Positions 46,422 to 55,835 of a stretch of DNA of 64,000 bases are shown in pieces (positions within the stretch are counted from its first letter, which is position 1; the number at the start of each line of letters is the position of its first letter). Source of the DNA: Chitinophaga filiformis (GTDB taxonomy: Bacteria > Bacteroidota > Bacteroidia > Chitinophagales > Chitinophagaceae). The notes under the pieces were generated by a model. The model did no database searches. It was not told the origin of the DNA and was given only the letters and a program-made list of their open reading frames with translations. Position numbers and translations under genes: made by a program. The stretch spans positions 62,001-126,000 of the forward strand of contig NZ_JAKIRP010000005.1 of NCBI RefSeq assembly GCF_021646545.1, in the 5' to 3' direction.

Positions 46422-46440
46422 AATATTTAACCTCAACAAA

Positions 46441-48138
46441 CTACAGGTTCCCTTTCTTCAGCTCTTTCACCGCGTAATCGCAGGCTCTCGCCGTCAACGC
46501 CATATAAGTGATAGACGGGTTCTGACAAGCGGAAGACGACATACATGCGCCATCAGTAATGAACACATTCTTCGCCGCATGTACCTGGTTCCAGCCATTG
46601 AGCACAGAAGTTTTCGGATCGCGTCCCATCCTGGCAGTACCCATCTCGTGGATACAATGTCCGGGAGGCGGCATACTATCGTAAGTACCCACATTCTTCA
46701 GGCCCGCTGCTTCCATCATCTCTTTCGCACTTTCCGCCATGTCCTTTCTCATTGCCAGTTCATTCTCTTTGAAGGAACAGTCAATGTCCAGGGTGGGCAA
46801 ACCATATTTATCTTTCTTGTCTTTATTCAGTGTTACTTTATTCTCATAGTAAGGCAGATGCTCTCCCCAGGCGCCCACACCAAATGTCCAGGTACCGGGT
46901 TCCGACAGTGATTCCTTGAGCGTTGTGCCAATACCATCGAAAGAAGTACCACGGCCACGGTCAGCCCCTCCCTGGTAACCGAAACCACGTACGTAGTCGT
47001 TACGTTTGGTCGCCGCATTCACATTACGGAAGCGGGGAATGTAGATACCGTTTGGCCGGCGTCCGCTGCTATAATACTGGTCCTGGAAACCGTCATATTC
47101 CCCACCGGCGCCAACGCCATAGTGGTGGTCCATCAGGTTATGCCCTACCTGCTCACTGTCATTACCAAATCCGTTAGGGAAGCGGTTTGAAACAGAGTTC
47201 AGCAGGATGGACGCGGTACCCAGGGTGGATGCGTTCAGGAAAATGATATTCGCATAGTACTCCACTGTCTGCATGGTATGCGTATCGAGTATCTTCACAC
47301 CGGTAGCCTTCCCTTTCTGTTCATCATAGATCACTTCCAGCACGATAGAATCGGGCCGCAGGGTCAGATTACCCGTTTTGGCGGCCGCTGGCAGTGTTAC
47401 CCCGTTGCTGCTGAAATAACCCGTAAAAGGGCATCCGCGGGCACAAAGATTACGGAACTGGCAAGGACCTCTGTCGTTGTGTTTTTCCGTCACATGGGCC
47501 GCACGGCCGATGGTCATGATGCGGTCATTGAACCGCTCTTTGATCCTGCCGGCTACGTGTTTCTCCAGTATGTTCATTTCCATCGCCTTGAGGAATTTTC
47601 CGTCGGGCAACTGTGGTAAACCTTCTGCCTGTCCGCTGATACCAATGTACGTCTCTACATAATCGTACCAGGGCTCAATGTCTTTATAACGGATCGGCCA
47701 GTCAACGCCGAAACCGTCTTTCGCATTCGCTTCAAAATCAAGATCACTCCAGCGGTACACCTGGCGGCCCCACATCAGGGAACGGCCGCCTACATGATAA
47801 CCGCGGAGCCAGTTAAAAGGCTTTATCTGATTGTATGGATTCTCTTTGTCATTCACCCAGAACTGCTGTGTTGCTTCATCAAAAGCATAGCACTGGCTTT
47901 GGATGGGATAATTGTCCTTCTGTTCAAGTGATTGGTTAAGGCGGTGCGGGAACTCCCAGGGCGCCTTCATAGCGGTGTTATAGTCCTTAATGTGCTCGAC
48001 GTTGCGGCCGCGTTCAAGCACCAGTGTTTTTAATCCTTTCTCACACAGCTCCTTTGCTGCCCATCCTCCACTGATACCCGAGCCAACCACGATAGCATCA
48101 TAGGTGTTTTCTTTCTCCGCTCTAATGTTGAGATGCAT
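46441..48138 (-). CDS. GMC-type FAD-dependent dehydrogenase (paralogue 1)
   Basis: 565 residues. The FAD-binding GxGxxG motif is VVGSGISGGWAAKEL (about 17-31), with GGRSLMWGRQVYRWSD in the flavin loop, and the C-terminal GMC signature includes SACQNPSITYMALTARA. The cysteines C-x5-C-x3-C in CQFRNLCARGC (about 226-236) match the spacing described for the [3Fe-4S]-binding cysteines of the Burkholderia FAD glucose dehydrogenase large subunit. It probably oxidises a sugar or polyol outside the cytoplasm with the small subunit at 50 kb. It is about 80 bp after paralogue 2. Confidence 0.88.
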   Translation of the reverse strand: MHLNIRAEKENTYDAIVVGSGISGGWAAKELCEKGLKTLVLERGRNVEHIKDYNTAMKAPWEFPHRLNQSLEQKDNYPIQSQCYAFDEATQQFWVNDKENPYNQIKPFNWLRGYHVGGRSLMWGRQVYRWSDLDFEANAKDGFGVDWPIRYKDIEPWYDYVETYIGISGQAEGLPQLPDGKFLKAMEMNILEKHVAGRIKERFNDRIMTIGRAAHVTEKHNDRGPCQFRNLCARGCPFTGYFSSNGVTLPAAAKTGNLTLRPDSIVLEVIYDEQKGKATGVKILDTHTMQTVEYYANIIFLNASTLGTASILLNSVSNRFPNGFGNDSEQVGHNLMDHHYGVGAGGEYDGFQDQYYSSGRRPNGIYIPRFRNVNAATKRNDYVRGFGYQGGADRGRGTSFDGIGTTLKESLSEPGTWTFGVGAWGEHLPYYENKVTLNKDKKDKYGLPTLDIDCSFKENELAMRKDMAESAKEMMEAAGLKNVGTYDSMPPPGHCIHEMGTARMGRDPKTSVLNGWNQVHAAKNVFITDGACMSSSACQNPSITYMALTARACDYAVKELKKGNL

Positions 48139-48220
48139 AGTCTAAAATTAAGTTAGGAATTAAGAACCAGGTACCCGGATCCTCTCCGGCATACACCCAA
48201 TTCCTAATTCCTAACCGATA

Positions 48221-49918
48221 TTAAATATTTCCTTTCTTCAGTTCTTTCACCGCATAATCTACTGCCCTGGCAGTCATTGCCATATAGGTCAGTGAAGGAT
48301 TCACGCAGGATGCTGACGTCATGCTGGCGCCATCTGTTACAAATACGTTCTTTACAGTATGCATCTGGTTCCAGCCGTTCAGGATGGAAGTCTTAGGATC
48401 ACGTCCCATACGGGCAGTGCCCATTTCATGGATCGCCATACCTGGATATGAACCCCCATCATATGTTTTTACATCTTTCAGGCCGGCGGCTTCCAGCATT
48501 TCCGCTGCATCATTCATCATATCCTTACGCATCTTCTTTTCATTCTCCTTGAATTCAGCATCGAATTTCAATACCGGTTGTCCCCAGTCATCCTTAACAG
48601 AGGTATCCAATGTTACCTTGTTGTCTTCGTATGGCAGGCATTCTCCAAAACCGCCCAGCCCCATGCTCCAGGAGCCGGGTTCAGACAGCATATCTTTGAA
48701 GTCTTTACCTACACCCAGTTCCGCGATACCACGCGCCCAACCGCCACGGCTGGCGCCTCCCTGGTAACCGAAACCGCGGAGATAATCACGTTTATCGTTG
48801 CCGATGTTACGGTAACGGGGAATATAGATCCCGTTCGCACGGCGGCCAAAGAAATACTTATCGTCAAAGCCTTCTGCACGGCCGGAAGCACCGGTACGGA
48901 AGTGGTGGTCCATCAGGTATTTACCCAGTACTCCGCTATCGTTGCCAAGACCGTTCGGGAAACGGCTGGAGATAGAGTTCAGCAGCACGAAGGTAGTACC
49001 CAGTGTAGAACCGTTCACAAAGATGACCTTCGCATAATATTCGGTCATCTGTTTGGTATGCTTGTCTATCACACGTACGCCTGTAGCCTTGCCCTGTTTC
49101 TCATCGTAGATGATAGAGTTTACGATACTGTCTGGTCGCAGCGTCAGATTGCCGGTAGCTACCGCAGCTGGTAATGTGGAAGACTGTGTACTGAAGTAAG
49201 CACCGAAAGGACAGCCCCTGCTGCACAGATTACGGAACTGGCATTGTGTACGGCCCGGTAATGGCTGGGTAATGTTAGCCACACGGCCCATGGTAATCTT
49301 ACGGCCCTGGAAAGCCTGTTCTACTTTCGCCTTCACATCTTTCTCCACACAGTTCATTTCCATAGGAGGCATGAACTGGCCGTCCGGCAATTGCGGTAAG
49401 CCTTCCGCCTGACCACTGATGCCCGCAAATTTCTCTACGTAGTCGTACCAGGGCGCCAGGTCCTTATAACGGATCGGCCAGTCAATAGCAATACCGTCTT
49501 TCAGGTTCGCTTCAAAATCGATATCGCTCAAACGATAAGACTGACGGCCCCACATGATGGATTTACCACCTACGATGTCCGGACGGTACCAGTCGAAACG
49601 TTTTACTTCATTATATGGACTCTGAGAGTCGTTGATCCAGTATTTCTCGTTGTGTTCACTGTATGGATAATCGCGGCTCAGTTTAGGATGTGTTTCGCGC
49701 TGGTCAACAGTAAGACGACCACGGTGTGGAAATTCCCAGGGATCTTTTGTTGCAGTTTCGTAATCCTTAACGTGTTCTAATTTCTTTCCTCTATCCAGCA
49801 TTAATACTTTAAGGCCTTTCTCGGTGAGCTCTTTGGCAGCCCATCCTCCGCTTACACCGGAGCCAACAACGATTGCATCATACGTGTTCTGCTCCTGAGC
49901 TTTCATATTCAGATTCAT
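48221..49918 (-). CDS. GMC-type FAD-dependent dehydrogenase (paralogue 2)
   Basis: 565 residues, a close relative of paralogue 1 of the same length. FAD motif VVGSGVSGGWAAKEL, GGKSIMWGRQSYRLSD, and cysteines CQFRNLCSRGC (about 226-236) as in paralogue 1. The substrate region around residues 340-400 differs (RAEGFDDKYFFGRRANG), suggesting a different substrate. It follows the small-subunit gene by 53 bp, so the two are certainly cotranscribed. Confidence 0.88.
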   Translation of the reverse strand: MNLNMKAQEQNTYDAIVVGSGVSGGWAAKELTEKGLKVLMLDRGKKLEHVKDYETATKDPWEFPHRGRLTVDQRETHPKLSRDYPYSEHNEKYWINDSQSPYNEVKRFDWYRPDIVGGKSIMWGRQSYRLSDIDFEANLKDGIAIDWPIRYKDLAPWYDYVEKFAGISGQAEGLPQLPDGQFMPPMEMNCVEKDVKAKVEQAFQGRKITMGRVANITQPLPGRTQCQFRNLCSRGCPFGAYFSTQSSTLPAAVATGNLTLRPDSIVNSIIYDEKQGKATGVRVIDKHTKQMTEYYAKVIFVNGSTLGTTFVLLNSISSRFPNGLGNDSGVLGKYLMDHHFRTGASGRAEGFDDKYFFGRRANGIYIPRYRNIGNDKRDYLRGFGYQGGASRGGWARGIAELGVGKDFKDMLSEPGSWSMGLGGFGECLPYEDNKVTLDTSVKDDWGQPVLKFDAEFKENEKKMRKDMMNDAAEMLEAAGLKDVKTYDGGSYPGMAIHEMGTARMGRDPKTSILNGWNQMHTVKNVFVTDGASMTSASCVNPSLTYMAMTARAVDYAVKELKKGNI

Positions 49919-49971
49919 GGAATTCTTTTGTTTTTTGTTGACATACTTGTTCTGTTCTTACCTGCAGGGAC

Positions 49972-50547
49972 TTATACAGCCCATGCCTTGTCCCCTTTCT
50001 TGTAAGGGATACATCCTTCATATTTACCTGGTACAGGTACATAACGCAGGGCTTTCGTAGCACCCGGTTCTGAAGTGAAATAACCGGTCAGGGTCAGTTC
50101 TTTCAGGATCTGGAAGTAATGGGTAGGATCTCCTTCCTTCTTATTCTCCCTCTTATTGTAGTCAACACGCTCTTTATCGATTGCAGTCAGCACCGTGTTT
50201 TTTTGCTCGTCAGACAGGTCTGCAAAAGGTTTCTTGAATTGTGTTTCACTCGCTTCATCGATCTTCTTCAGACCATCCAATACTAGTTTCTGGTCTTCCG
50301 CCTTATAACAGTCATTCAGCATCGTAACGATGAATTCATCCACTTTCGCGGCTTTAGCTCCCGGTGTAGTCGTTTCCGGAATGATCGTTTCCGCTATCTC
50401 TGCCAGTATTTTCTTCGTCTCCTGCGCCTGCAGGGCATAGTTCTCAGGTGCCTTCGGGTTACAGCCTTCCAGGGCTGATAACGTGGACGCGGAAATAGCG
50501 GTACCCAGTAAAAGGGCAACGTTCCGGATGGCTTCTCTTCTGTTCAT
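49972..50547 (-). CDS. Gluconate 2-dehydrogenase subunit 3 family protein
   Basis: 191 residues. The N-terminus MNRREAIRNVALLLGTAIS carries a twin-Arg motif, and the mature part has EIAETIIPETTTPGAKAAKV and ILKELTLTGYFTSEPGATKA, typical of the gamma subunit of GMC dehydrogenases. In the family it escorts the flavoprotein through the Tat pathway. A C in LEGCNP near residue 29 may also act as a lipidation site. It opens the three-gene cluster and can serve both GMC paralogues. Confidence 0.88.
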   Translation of the reverse strand: MNRREAIRNVALLLGTAISASTLSALEGCNPKAPENYALQAQETKKILAEIAETIIPETTTPGAKAAKVDEFIVTMLNDCYKAEDQKLVLDGLKKIDEASETQFKKPFADLSDEQKNTVLTAIDKERVDYNKRENKKEGDPTHYFQILKELTLTGYFTSEPGATKALRYVPVPGKYEGCIPYKKGDKAWAV

Positions 50548-50652
50548 AATAGTAAATTGATTTGACCTTTCGCCCTAAGTTTCAAAAAATATTTGACTTT
50601 TCATAAAAAAATAATCAAACAGAAGGTTAAAATCTGAAAAATGTAAAAAAAC

Positions 50653-50686
50653 GAAAGGGCGTTTCATCTTAAACGAAACGCCCTTT
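50653..50686 (-). terminator. Perfect 13-bp hairpin after the L,D-transpeptidase gene
   Basis: GAAAGGGCGTTTC (50653-50665) and GAAACGCCCTTTC (50674-50686) pair perfectly over a 8-nt loop. On the minus strand a T-run follows, so it terminates the L,D-transpeptidase transcript. Confidence 0.88.
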
Positions 50687-50708
50687 CTATCCATTTTTGT
50701 TGAGATAT

Positions 50709-51485
50709 CTACATAATGTATTTGCCCTTTTCGTCTACCAGTATAACCGGTAACTTATGATGGGTCTCGAAATATTCGTACGCCCCTTTCAGGTCGGCCC
50801 ACAGTTTTTCGGCTGTGGAGGTGCTGTCTTTGTCCTTCTCCTTCTCTCTCATAGCGAAATTGGTGAGATAGTCCAGGGAACGGGCGTTGCCAAATTTAAC
50901 AGGGAATACGTGCACCGGGATGAAGTCCTGCCCTGCATTCTTGGCATTCACCGCCAGAATATATACTTCTTCGATAAAATCGTCTGTTAACGGAATACAA
51001 CCTATGGTCAGGCAACTGCCATGGATGTAGATCTCGCCACCCGGCTTTTTAGGGTCGCTCAGGATCTTATCTGCGAAGTTGGGATAGTTGATACCCAGTG
51101 ATAAGTGATAATTACTGTTTGGATTGAAATCGTTGATATAGTAGAAGCCTTCCGGTACCTGCCTGTCCCCTTCCTTCCGTTTAGGGCCCATTTTTCCGGA
51201 CAGCGTACATACCCGGTATGATTTAAACAACCGGAATGTATCAGACACACTATTCTTTACCCAGATCTCCAGTTCACTGTCCAGCTTAAAAGATCGTAAG
51301 AAGATGTATTTAGCCGGATAAGCTAGCCCCTTCTTCTTGAATTCCTCCTTCAACTGCTCTTCTTTGTCCCTGTAGGCATATCCCACCTTCGGGAACATTT
51401 TCTGGTTATCCAGGAATGATTGCTGCTGGGCCTGCACCTTGCCTATTCCCAGCAGGATTAAAACTGCTAAAACGACCTGCTTCAT
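50709..51485 (-). CDS. L,D-transpeptidase (YkuD/YafK type)
   Basis: 258 residues with a signal peptide (1-19, KVQA-Q). The YkuD catalytic segment is IYIHGSCLTIGCIPLTDD (about 150-170), with catalytic cysteine C in IGCIP and the supporting His of IHGSC. The YafK-like family acts on murein-linked substrates, either forming 3-3 crosslinks or cleaving Braun-type attachments. Which one applies here is not clear. It is a single gene with its own terminator. Confidence 0.88.
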   Translation of the reverse strand: MKQVVLAVLILLGIGKVQAQQQSFLDNQKMFPKVGYAYRDKEEQLKEEFKKKGLAYPAKYIFLRSFKLDSELEIWVKNSVSDTFRLFKSYRVCTLSGKMGPKRKEGDRQVPEGFYYINDFNPNSNYHLSLGINYPNFADKILSDPKKPGGEIYIHGSCLTIGCIPLTDDFIEEVYILAVNAKNAGQDFIPVHVFPVKFGNARSLDYLTNFAMREKEKDKDSTSTAEKLWADLKGAYEYFETHHKLPVILVDEKGKYIM

Positions 51486-51549
51486 AGATATTTTAACACA
51501 ATTTTACAATTTCACTTTACGCTTCAACCTATCTTACGGGAGCATTTTG

Positions 51550-51747
51550 CTATGGTTGCATATTAAAAGTCCGGTAAGCCAGGAAGAAAAGTATCAATGC
51601 AAAAGTAGCATATATCACCATTCCCACCTTCCGGTTGGCAAAACGCAGAATGTAATGGCGCTCGCCCTGGTAGATCAATACAGCCGTTATACATTGAAAT
51701 ATCCCTCCTAACAAAAACAATACTCCTAACAAAGTTTGTACTCTCAT
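51550..51747 (-). CDS. Small two-helix membrane protein
   Basis: 65 residues with two hydrophobic helices (about 5-25 and 40-60) around a basic loop GERHYILRFANRKVG. It ends NMQP. It is alone between the L,D-transpeptidase and HPPD genes. Not recognised, but the composition and two clean helices favour a real protein. Confidence 0.55.
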   Translation of the reverse strand: MRVQTLLGVLFLLGGIFQCITAVLIYQGERHYILRFANRKVGMVIYATFALILFFLAYRTFNMQP

Positions 51748-51956
51748 AAGAAAACGATCTCCTATGCAAATTATTTTAAATTCCGGAACATTTACAATAC
51801 CATGAAATGGTCAAATACAAAATCAGGAACCGGTATACCTGCCTACCAGGTGTTCCTTGCGGTTCCACCCTACTCCGGCGTTACCCAGAGCATCAGCAGC
51901 AATATGTATTCCGATTCCCGATCTATTCAGGCAGATTAAAAGTTGTACCCTAAACC

Positions 51957-53093
51957 TTACAGGTTACCTCTCAGCGCCTGTTCCCTTTCAATTGACTCAA
52001 ACAGCGCTTTGAAATTGCCTTTTCCGAAGGATTTAGCCCCTTTACGCTGGATGATCTCGAAGAAAACAGTAGGACGGTCCTGTACAGGCTTCGTAAATAT
52101 CTGCAACAGATAGCCCTCGTCATCCCGGTCTACCAGGATGCCTAATTGCTTCAATGGCAGCAGGTCCTCATCGATATGCCCAACCCTGTCCAGCAGGGTA
52201 TCGTAATAAGAACCCGGCACTTTCAGGAATTCCACGCCCCTGTTCTGCAGTTCAGTAACTGTCTCAATGATATTGTTAGTAGCGATCGCCACGTGCTGTA
52301 CACCCGGGCCGCGGTAGAAATCCAGGTATTCTTCAATCTGGGACTTCTTCTTACCTTCTGCCGGCTCATTGATAGGGAATTTCACACGGCCATTGCCATT
52401 ACTCATCACCTTACTCATCAGTGCGGAGTATTCTGTGGAAATGTCCTTATCGTCGAACGACAACAGGTTACGGAAGCCCATCACCTTTTCATAAAATTCC
52501 ACCCAGGTATTCATTTCATTCCAACCCACGTTACCTACGCAGTGGTCTACATACAGCAGACCGGTGTCTGTCGGGTTATAGGTTGTTTTCCACTCCTTGT
52601 ATCCTGGCAGGAACGGTCCATTATAGTTCTTACGTTCTATGAACATGTGTACCGTATCACCATAAATGCGGATACCACTGCGCACCACTGTACCAAACTC
52701 GTCTTCTTCCACTACAGGCTCCAGATAAGGCTTTGCCCCTCTTTTTACCGTTTCTTCAAAAGCGGAACGGGCATCGTCTACCCAGAGCGCCAGCACTTTC
52801 ACGCCATCCCCGTGTTCCAGGATATGACGGGCGATGTCGCTATCAGGATTCAAAGGAGTGGTCAGCACAAAGCGCAGCTTATTCTGTACCAGCACATAGG
52901 AAGCTCGGTCTCTTACACCGGTTTCCGGACCGGCATAGGCCAGCGACTGAAAGCCAAAAGCTGTCTTATAAAAATGGGCGGCCTGTTTGGCATTTCCCAC
53001 GTAAAATTCAACGTAATCGGTACCATTTAACGGGAGGAAGTCCTGGACGTCGGCAGGAACAGCCGAAACGGCGGCATCTGAAGTTGTATGCAT
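51957..53093 (-). CDS. hppD: 4-hydroxyphenylpyruvate dioxygenase
   Basis: 378-residue Fe(II) dioxygenase turning 4-hydroxyphenylpyruvate into homogentisate in tyrosine degradation. The two VOC halves are present; the iron ligands are H184 (VDHCVGNV), H267 (VQHVAIATNN) and E346 (TVFFEIIQRKG). The C-terminal GNFKALFESIE segment is typical. Homogentisate dioxygenase lies 5.7 kb away on the same strand with unrelated genes between, so the pathway is not one operon here. Confidence 0.95.
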   Translation of the reverse strand: MHTTSDAAVSAVPADVQDFLPLNGTDYVEFYVGNAKQAAHFYKTAFGFQSLAYAGPETGVRDRASYVLVQNKLRFVLTTPLNPDSDIARHILEHGDGVKVLALWVDDARSAFEETVKRGAKPYLEPVVEEDEFGTVVRSGIRIYGDTVHMFIERKNYNGPFLPGYKEWKTTYNPTDTGLLYVDHCVGNVGWNEMNTWVEFYEKVMGFRNLLSFDDKDISTEYSALMSKVMSNGNGRVKFPINEPAEGKKKSQIEEYLDFYRGPGVQHVAIATNNIIETVTELQNRGVEFLKVPGSYYDTLLDRVGHIDEDLLPLKQLGILVDRDDEGYLLQIFTKPVQDRPTVFFEIIQRKGAKSFGKGNFKALFESIEREQALRGNL

Positions 53094-53478
53094 GATGGAT
53101 TGGTTTTAGAAATTTTGGTGTATGAAAATATTTTTGACTACACGTAATAGTATGTTGAAACAATGCCTCAGTGCATTGAAGAAATGACAGGTAGAACCAC
53201 TGTAAATGGGCGCGGAGAAGTCGGTAAATAAAATGCGAAAAGGAAAACAGAACGCCCGTAAAGGCAGTATCATACCTGCACTAGGACAGTGCGGAATCCA
53301 TAGCCAGCGTAGCCATCAGGAAGTAGTACTTGCTGTGACGCTGATCGGATATTTTATGGTATGTATGCAGATGAAGCATAAATTAGTTGCTAATGCAATA
53401 TTAGCATTTCGGAATATTAAATCCAAATAAATACTGTAGAGAATGCAGCTGGAATAGTATAAATGACTTTACTAAGTA
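53094..53478. other. Gene-free interval upstream of hppD
   Basis: 385 bp. A short plus-strand frame (53206-53430) has no family match and basic, low-information sequence, and is not accepted as a gene. It must contain the hppD promoter; no exact -7 box was found. Confidence 0.5.
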
Positions 53479-54063
53479 TTACTTACTGATGTATTGCTGA
53501 AAATAGCGCATGAACTTTTCATTCCCATAGTCCGCGGCCCCTTCATGCCGGTATGCGATCTGTCCCTTTTTATTGATGATCACAGTAGTGGGAATAGACC
53601 TGCCCAGCAGATCGCCGGGTATCTGGCTGTCAGCCACATACAATGGCAGGCTGTATTGATGCTTTTTGAGAAAGCTATTAGCTTTCTTATAATTGCCATC
53701 CGTATCCACGGTCAGAAAGATCACATTCTTATTGTCCTTAAATTGCTCATACAGCGCATTGATAGACGGCATCTCCGCACGGCAGGGAGGACACCAGGTA
53801 GCCCAGAAATTCAGAAATACCACCTTGCCCCTCAATGAAGACAGTGTGAACGTCTTACCCTCACCGTCCGTAAAAGACATATCAGCCGCTATCTCACTTT
53901 CCGTGTTTACCTCTTCAGGCATTGCCGGCTGGAACAATCCTACTTTCATCAGTCCCTGCATGACTCCCGCCTTTACTGACGGATTTACCAATACCAGTAC
54001 AAGAAAAAGGACCATGATGCCTGTCGTGATATTCGACAATGAGAATAAACGCCTCAGATTCAT
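53479..54063 (-). CDS. TlpA-like thioredoxin-fold protein
   Basis: 194 residues with an N-terminal membrane anchor (about 11-29) and a periplasmic thioredoxin fold. The active site is WATWCPPCRAE with C91 and C94. It is followed by VIFLTVDTDGNYKKA and the cis-Pro region GRSIPTTVIIN. It reduces disulfides in the periplasm, possibly for cytochrome c maturation (ccmE/ccmF are elsewhere in the window) or general redox balance. Confidence 0.9.
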   Translation of the reverse strand: MNLRRLFSLSNITTGIMVLFLVLVLVNPSVKAGVMQGLMKVGLFQPAMPEEVNTESEIAADMSFTDGEGKTFTLSSLRGKVVFLNFWATWCPPCRAEMPSINALYEQFKDNKNVIFLTVDTDGNYKKANSFLKKHQYSLPLYVADSQIPGDLLGRSIPTTVIINKKGQIAYRHEGAADYGNEKFMRYFQQYISK

Positions 54064-54132
54064 AAGTGCATAGCAAGTTTACCATGCTAAATTACAACTT
54101 TAGCAGCTAACAGCCACTGCAGCCGTCGGCAG

Positions 54133-54172
54133 ATCAGCAGGCAGCATCCCGGACGGGCTGCTGCCTGCTGAT
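54133..54172 (-). terminator. Terminator-like hairpin after the SDR gene
   Basis: ATCAGCAGGCAGC (54133-54145) pairs perfectly with GCTGCCTGCTGAT (54160-54172), 3 bp beyond the SDR stop. Confidence 0.7.
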
Positions 54173-54174
54173 TA

Positions 54175-55050
54175 TCAATTATGTTGAAACTTCTTCCCTT
54201 CTGCTGTGTCCAGGAAACCGGACGCATCGTTATGGTCGGTCGACAAACTAAGCGGCAGCCATTTTTCCATCTCTGCAGTCCTGGCAGCATCTGCCGCCTT
54301 CAGGATGCCGATGGCTTCACTGCCCAATACAAGATGCACCGGCGGCTGAGGCTCTTCAACAATACGCAACATCGCCTGTGCTGCCTTATCCGGATCGCCT
54401 ACTGCTTCATAGTTGGTCTGAAAATATCCCGCTACCCAATCTACAGTTGTTTCATACCCTTCTACTTTCTCTGCAAAGCTCATGGATGCGCCGCCCCAGT
54501 CGGTACGGAAACCTCCCGGCTCTACGCTGGTCACATAAATACCCAGTGGTGCCACCTCTTTCGCCAAAGCTTCACTGAAACCTCCCAGGCCGAATTTCGC
54601 CGCCTGGTACATCGTCAATCCTGCATTCCCCACCCTGCCACCGATGGAACTGATCTGCAGGATACGTCCTGAGCGCTGTTTGCGCATATGTGGCAATACC
54701 GCCCGTGTAATTTCGATCGGCGCATAGAGGTTCGTATCCAGCTGACTGCGCACCTGTTCATCCGTAAAAGCTTCCGCTGCGCCTGTGATACCAAACCCCG
54801 CATTGTTAACCAGTACGTCAATCCGCCCGAAATGTGCGATAGCCGCCGCCACCACTTTATATATCTGCTGACGGTCTGTAACATCCAGTTGCAACGCCAG
54901 GATCTGTCCCGGATATTGTGTTGCAAGATCTTTCAACTGCTCGGGATTCCGCGCTGTTGCGGCTACCTTGTCTCCCTTTGCTAATACTGCTGCTGTCAGA
55001 CTACGTCCCAGTCCTCTTGAGCTACCTGTGATAAACCAAACTTTTGCCAT
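54175..55050 (-). CDS. Short-chain dehydrogenase/reductase
   Basis: 291 residues. The NAD(P) motif TGSSRGLG (8-15), NNAGFG (82-87), the catalytic Y148-x3-K152 (YQAAK) with the Ser of ISSIGG just before it, and the substrate loop EPGGFRTDW are all in place. The substrate is unknown. It is divergent from the TetR gene, 164 bp away, and likely shares its operator. Confidence 0.88.
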   Translation of the reverse strand: MAKVWFITGSSRGLGRSLTAAVLAKGDKVAATARNPEQLKDLATQYPGQILALQLDVTDRQQIYKVVAAAIAHFGRIDVLVNNAGFGITGAAEAFTDEQVRSQLDTNLYAPIEITRAVLPHMRKQRSGRILQISSIGGRVGNAGLTMYQAAKFGLGGFSEALAKEVAPLGIYVTSVEPGGFRTDWGGASMSFAEKVEGYETTVDWVAGYFQTNYEAVGDPDKAAQAMLRIVEEPQPPVHLVLGSEAIGILKAADAARTAEMEKWLPLSLSTDHNDASGFLDTAEGKKFQHN

Positions 55051-55159
55051 GATTATTTCTTTTACTGTTTACAGCAAAGGTAGAACCATACAGGCCCTCG
55101 CTGCTTTGTTAAACAGCTCAATTATTGTTTGCTGAAAAGCTCAGGGGAAAATAATTTAT

Positions 55160-55186
55160 AAGTAAACAAACATTTACTTACTTTTG
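55160..55186 (+). promoter_or_regulatory. TetR operator over the promoter
   Basis: A palindrome AAGTAAA-CAAACA-TTTACTT (55160-55166, 55173-55179) lies directly before a -7 box TACTTTTG (55179-55186). TetR-family repressors bind such dyads, so autorepression of the TetR gene, and possibly control of the divergent SDR gene, is likely. Confidence 0.55.
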
Positions 55187-55214
55187 TCCTGTCAAACTGA
55201 ATCAACATATTTTC

Positions 55215-55811
55215 ATGAGACCTAAAAACCTGGAAAAAGAAGAGGCCATCCGTACCATCGCCCTGCAGATCATTGCTGAAGAAGGCCTGGAAAACCTCAG
55301 CATGCAGAAGCTGGCGAAAGCGGCCAACATATCGCCGCGTACTATCTATATCAAATACGAGAACAAGGAAGACTTTCTCGTTAAGCTGTTCATTGATGAA
55401 GTACTGGGCGCTTATGAAAAAGCGATACTGGAGAAGTTCAAACCGGACATGGATTTTGCTGAAGGTGTAAAAAAACTATGCACCAACGCATTTCGTTTCT
55501 TTAAAAACAATCCACATGCCTTTGCACTGATGAAATATGGTAAGTCCTCTCCCCTGCTGAATAAAGCATTCCAGGAAAAAGACATAAAGGAAGGAGACTT
55601 CTTCGCTCCTATCCACCGGTTTCTTGAAGCAAACGCAAAAGCAGGTATTATCAGGAAACTGCCACAGGAAGCTTACAGAGCGCTGTTATTCTCTCCGATA
55701 TTAGATCTTATCAATGAATATTTCGACTATCAGCAAAGGCCCAAACAGATCATCACAGATAAAGTATTTTCCGACTGCTGTGACGCTGTTATAAAAGGCT
55801 TGCTGAAATAA
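55215..55811 (+). CDS. TetR-family transcriptional repressor
   Basis: 198 residues. The DNA-binding helix-turn-helix is in LSMQKLAKAANISPRTIYIK (about 30-49), and the remainder is the helical ligand-binding domain typical of the family. It is divergent from the SDR gene and 24 bp before the TetX-like monooxygenase, so both flanking genes are probable targets. The inducer is unknown. Confidence 0.88.
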   Translation: MRPKNLEKEEAIRTIALQIIAEEGLENLSMQKLAKAANISPRTIYIKYENKEDFLVKLFIDEVLGAYEKAILEKFKPDMDFAEGVKKLCTNAFRFFKNNPHAFALMKYGKSSPLLNKAFQEKDIKEGDFFAPIHRFLEANAKAGIIRKLPQEAYRALLFSPILDLINEYFDYQQRPKQIITDKVFSDCCDAVIKGLLK

Positions 55812-55835
55812 AGCCGCGCACTAATAATCCAACAT

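Noticed and set aside
51802..51939. 45-codon plus-strand frame beside hppD
   Set aside because: No hydrophobic or family signal and no convincing start context; could be chance.
53206..53430. 74-codon plus-strand frame upstream of hppD
   Set aside because: Basic, low-information sequence with no family similarity and no supporting context.
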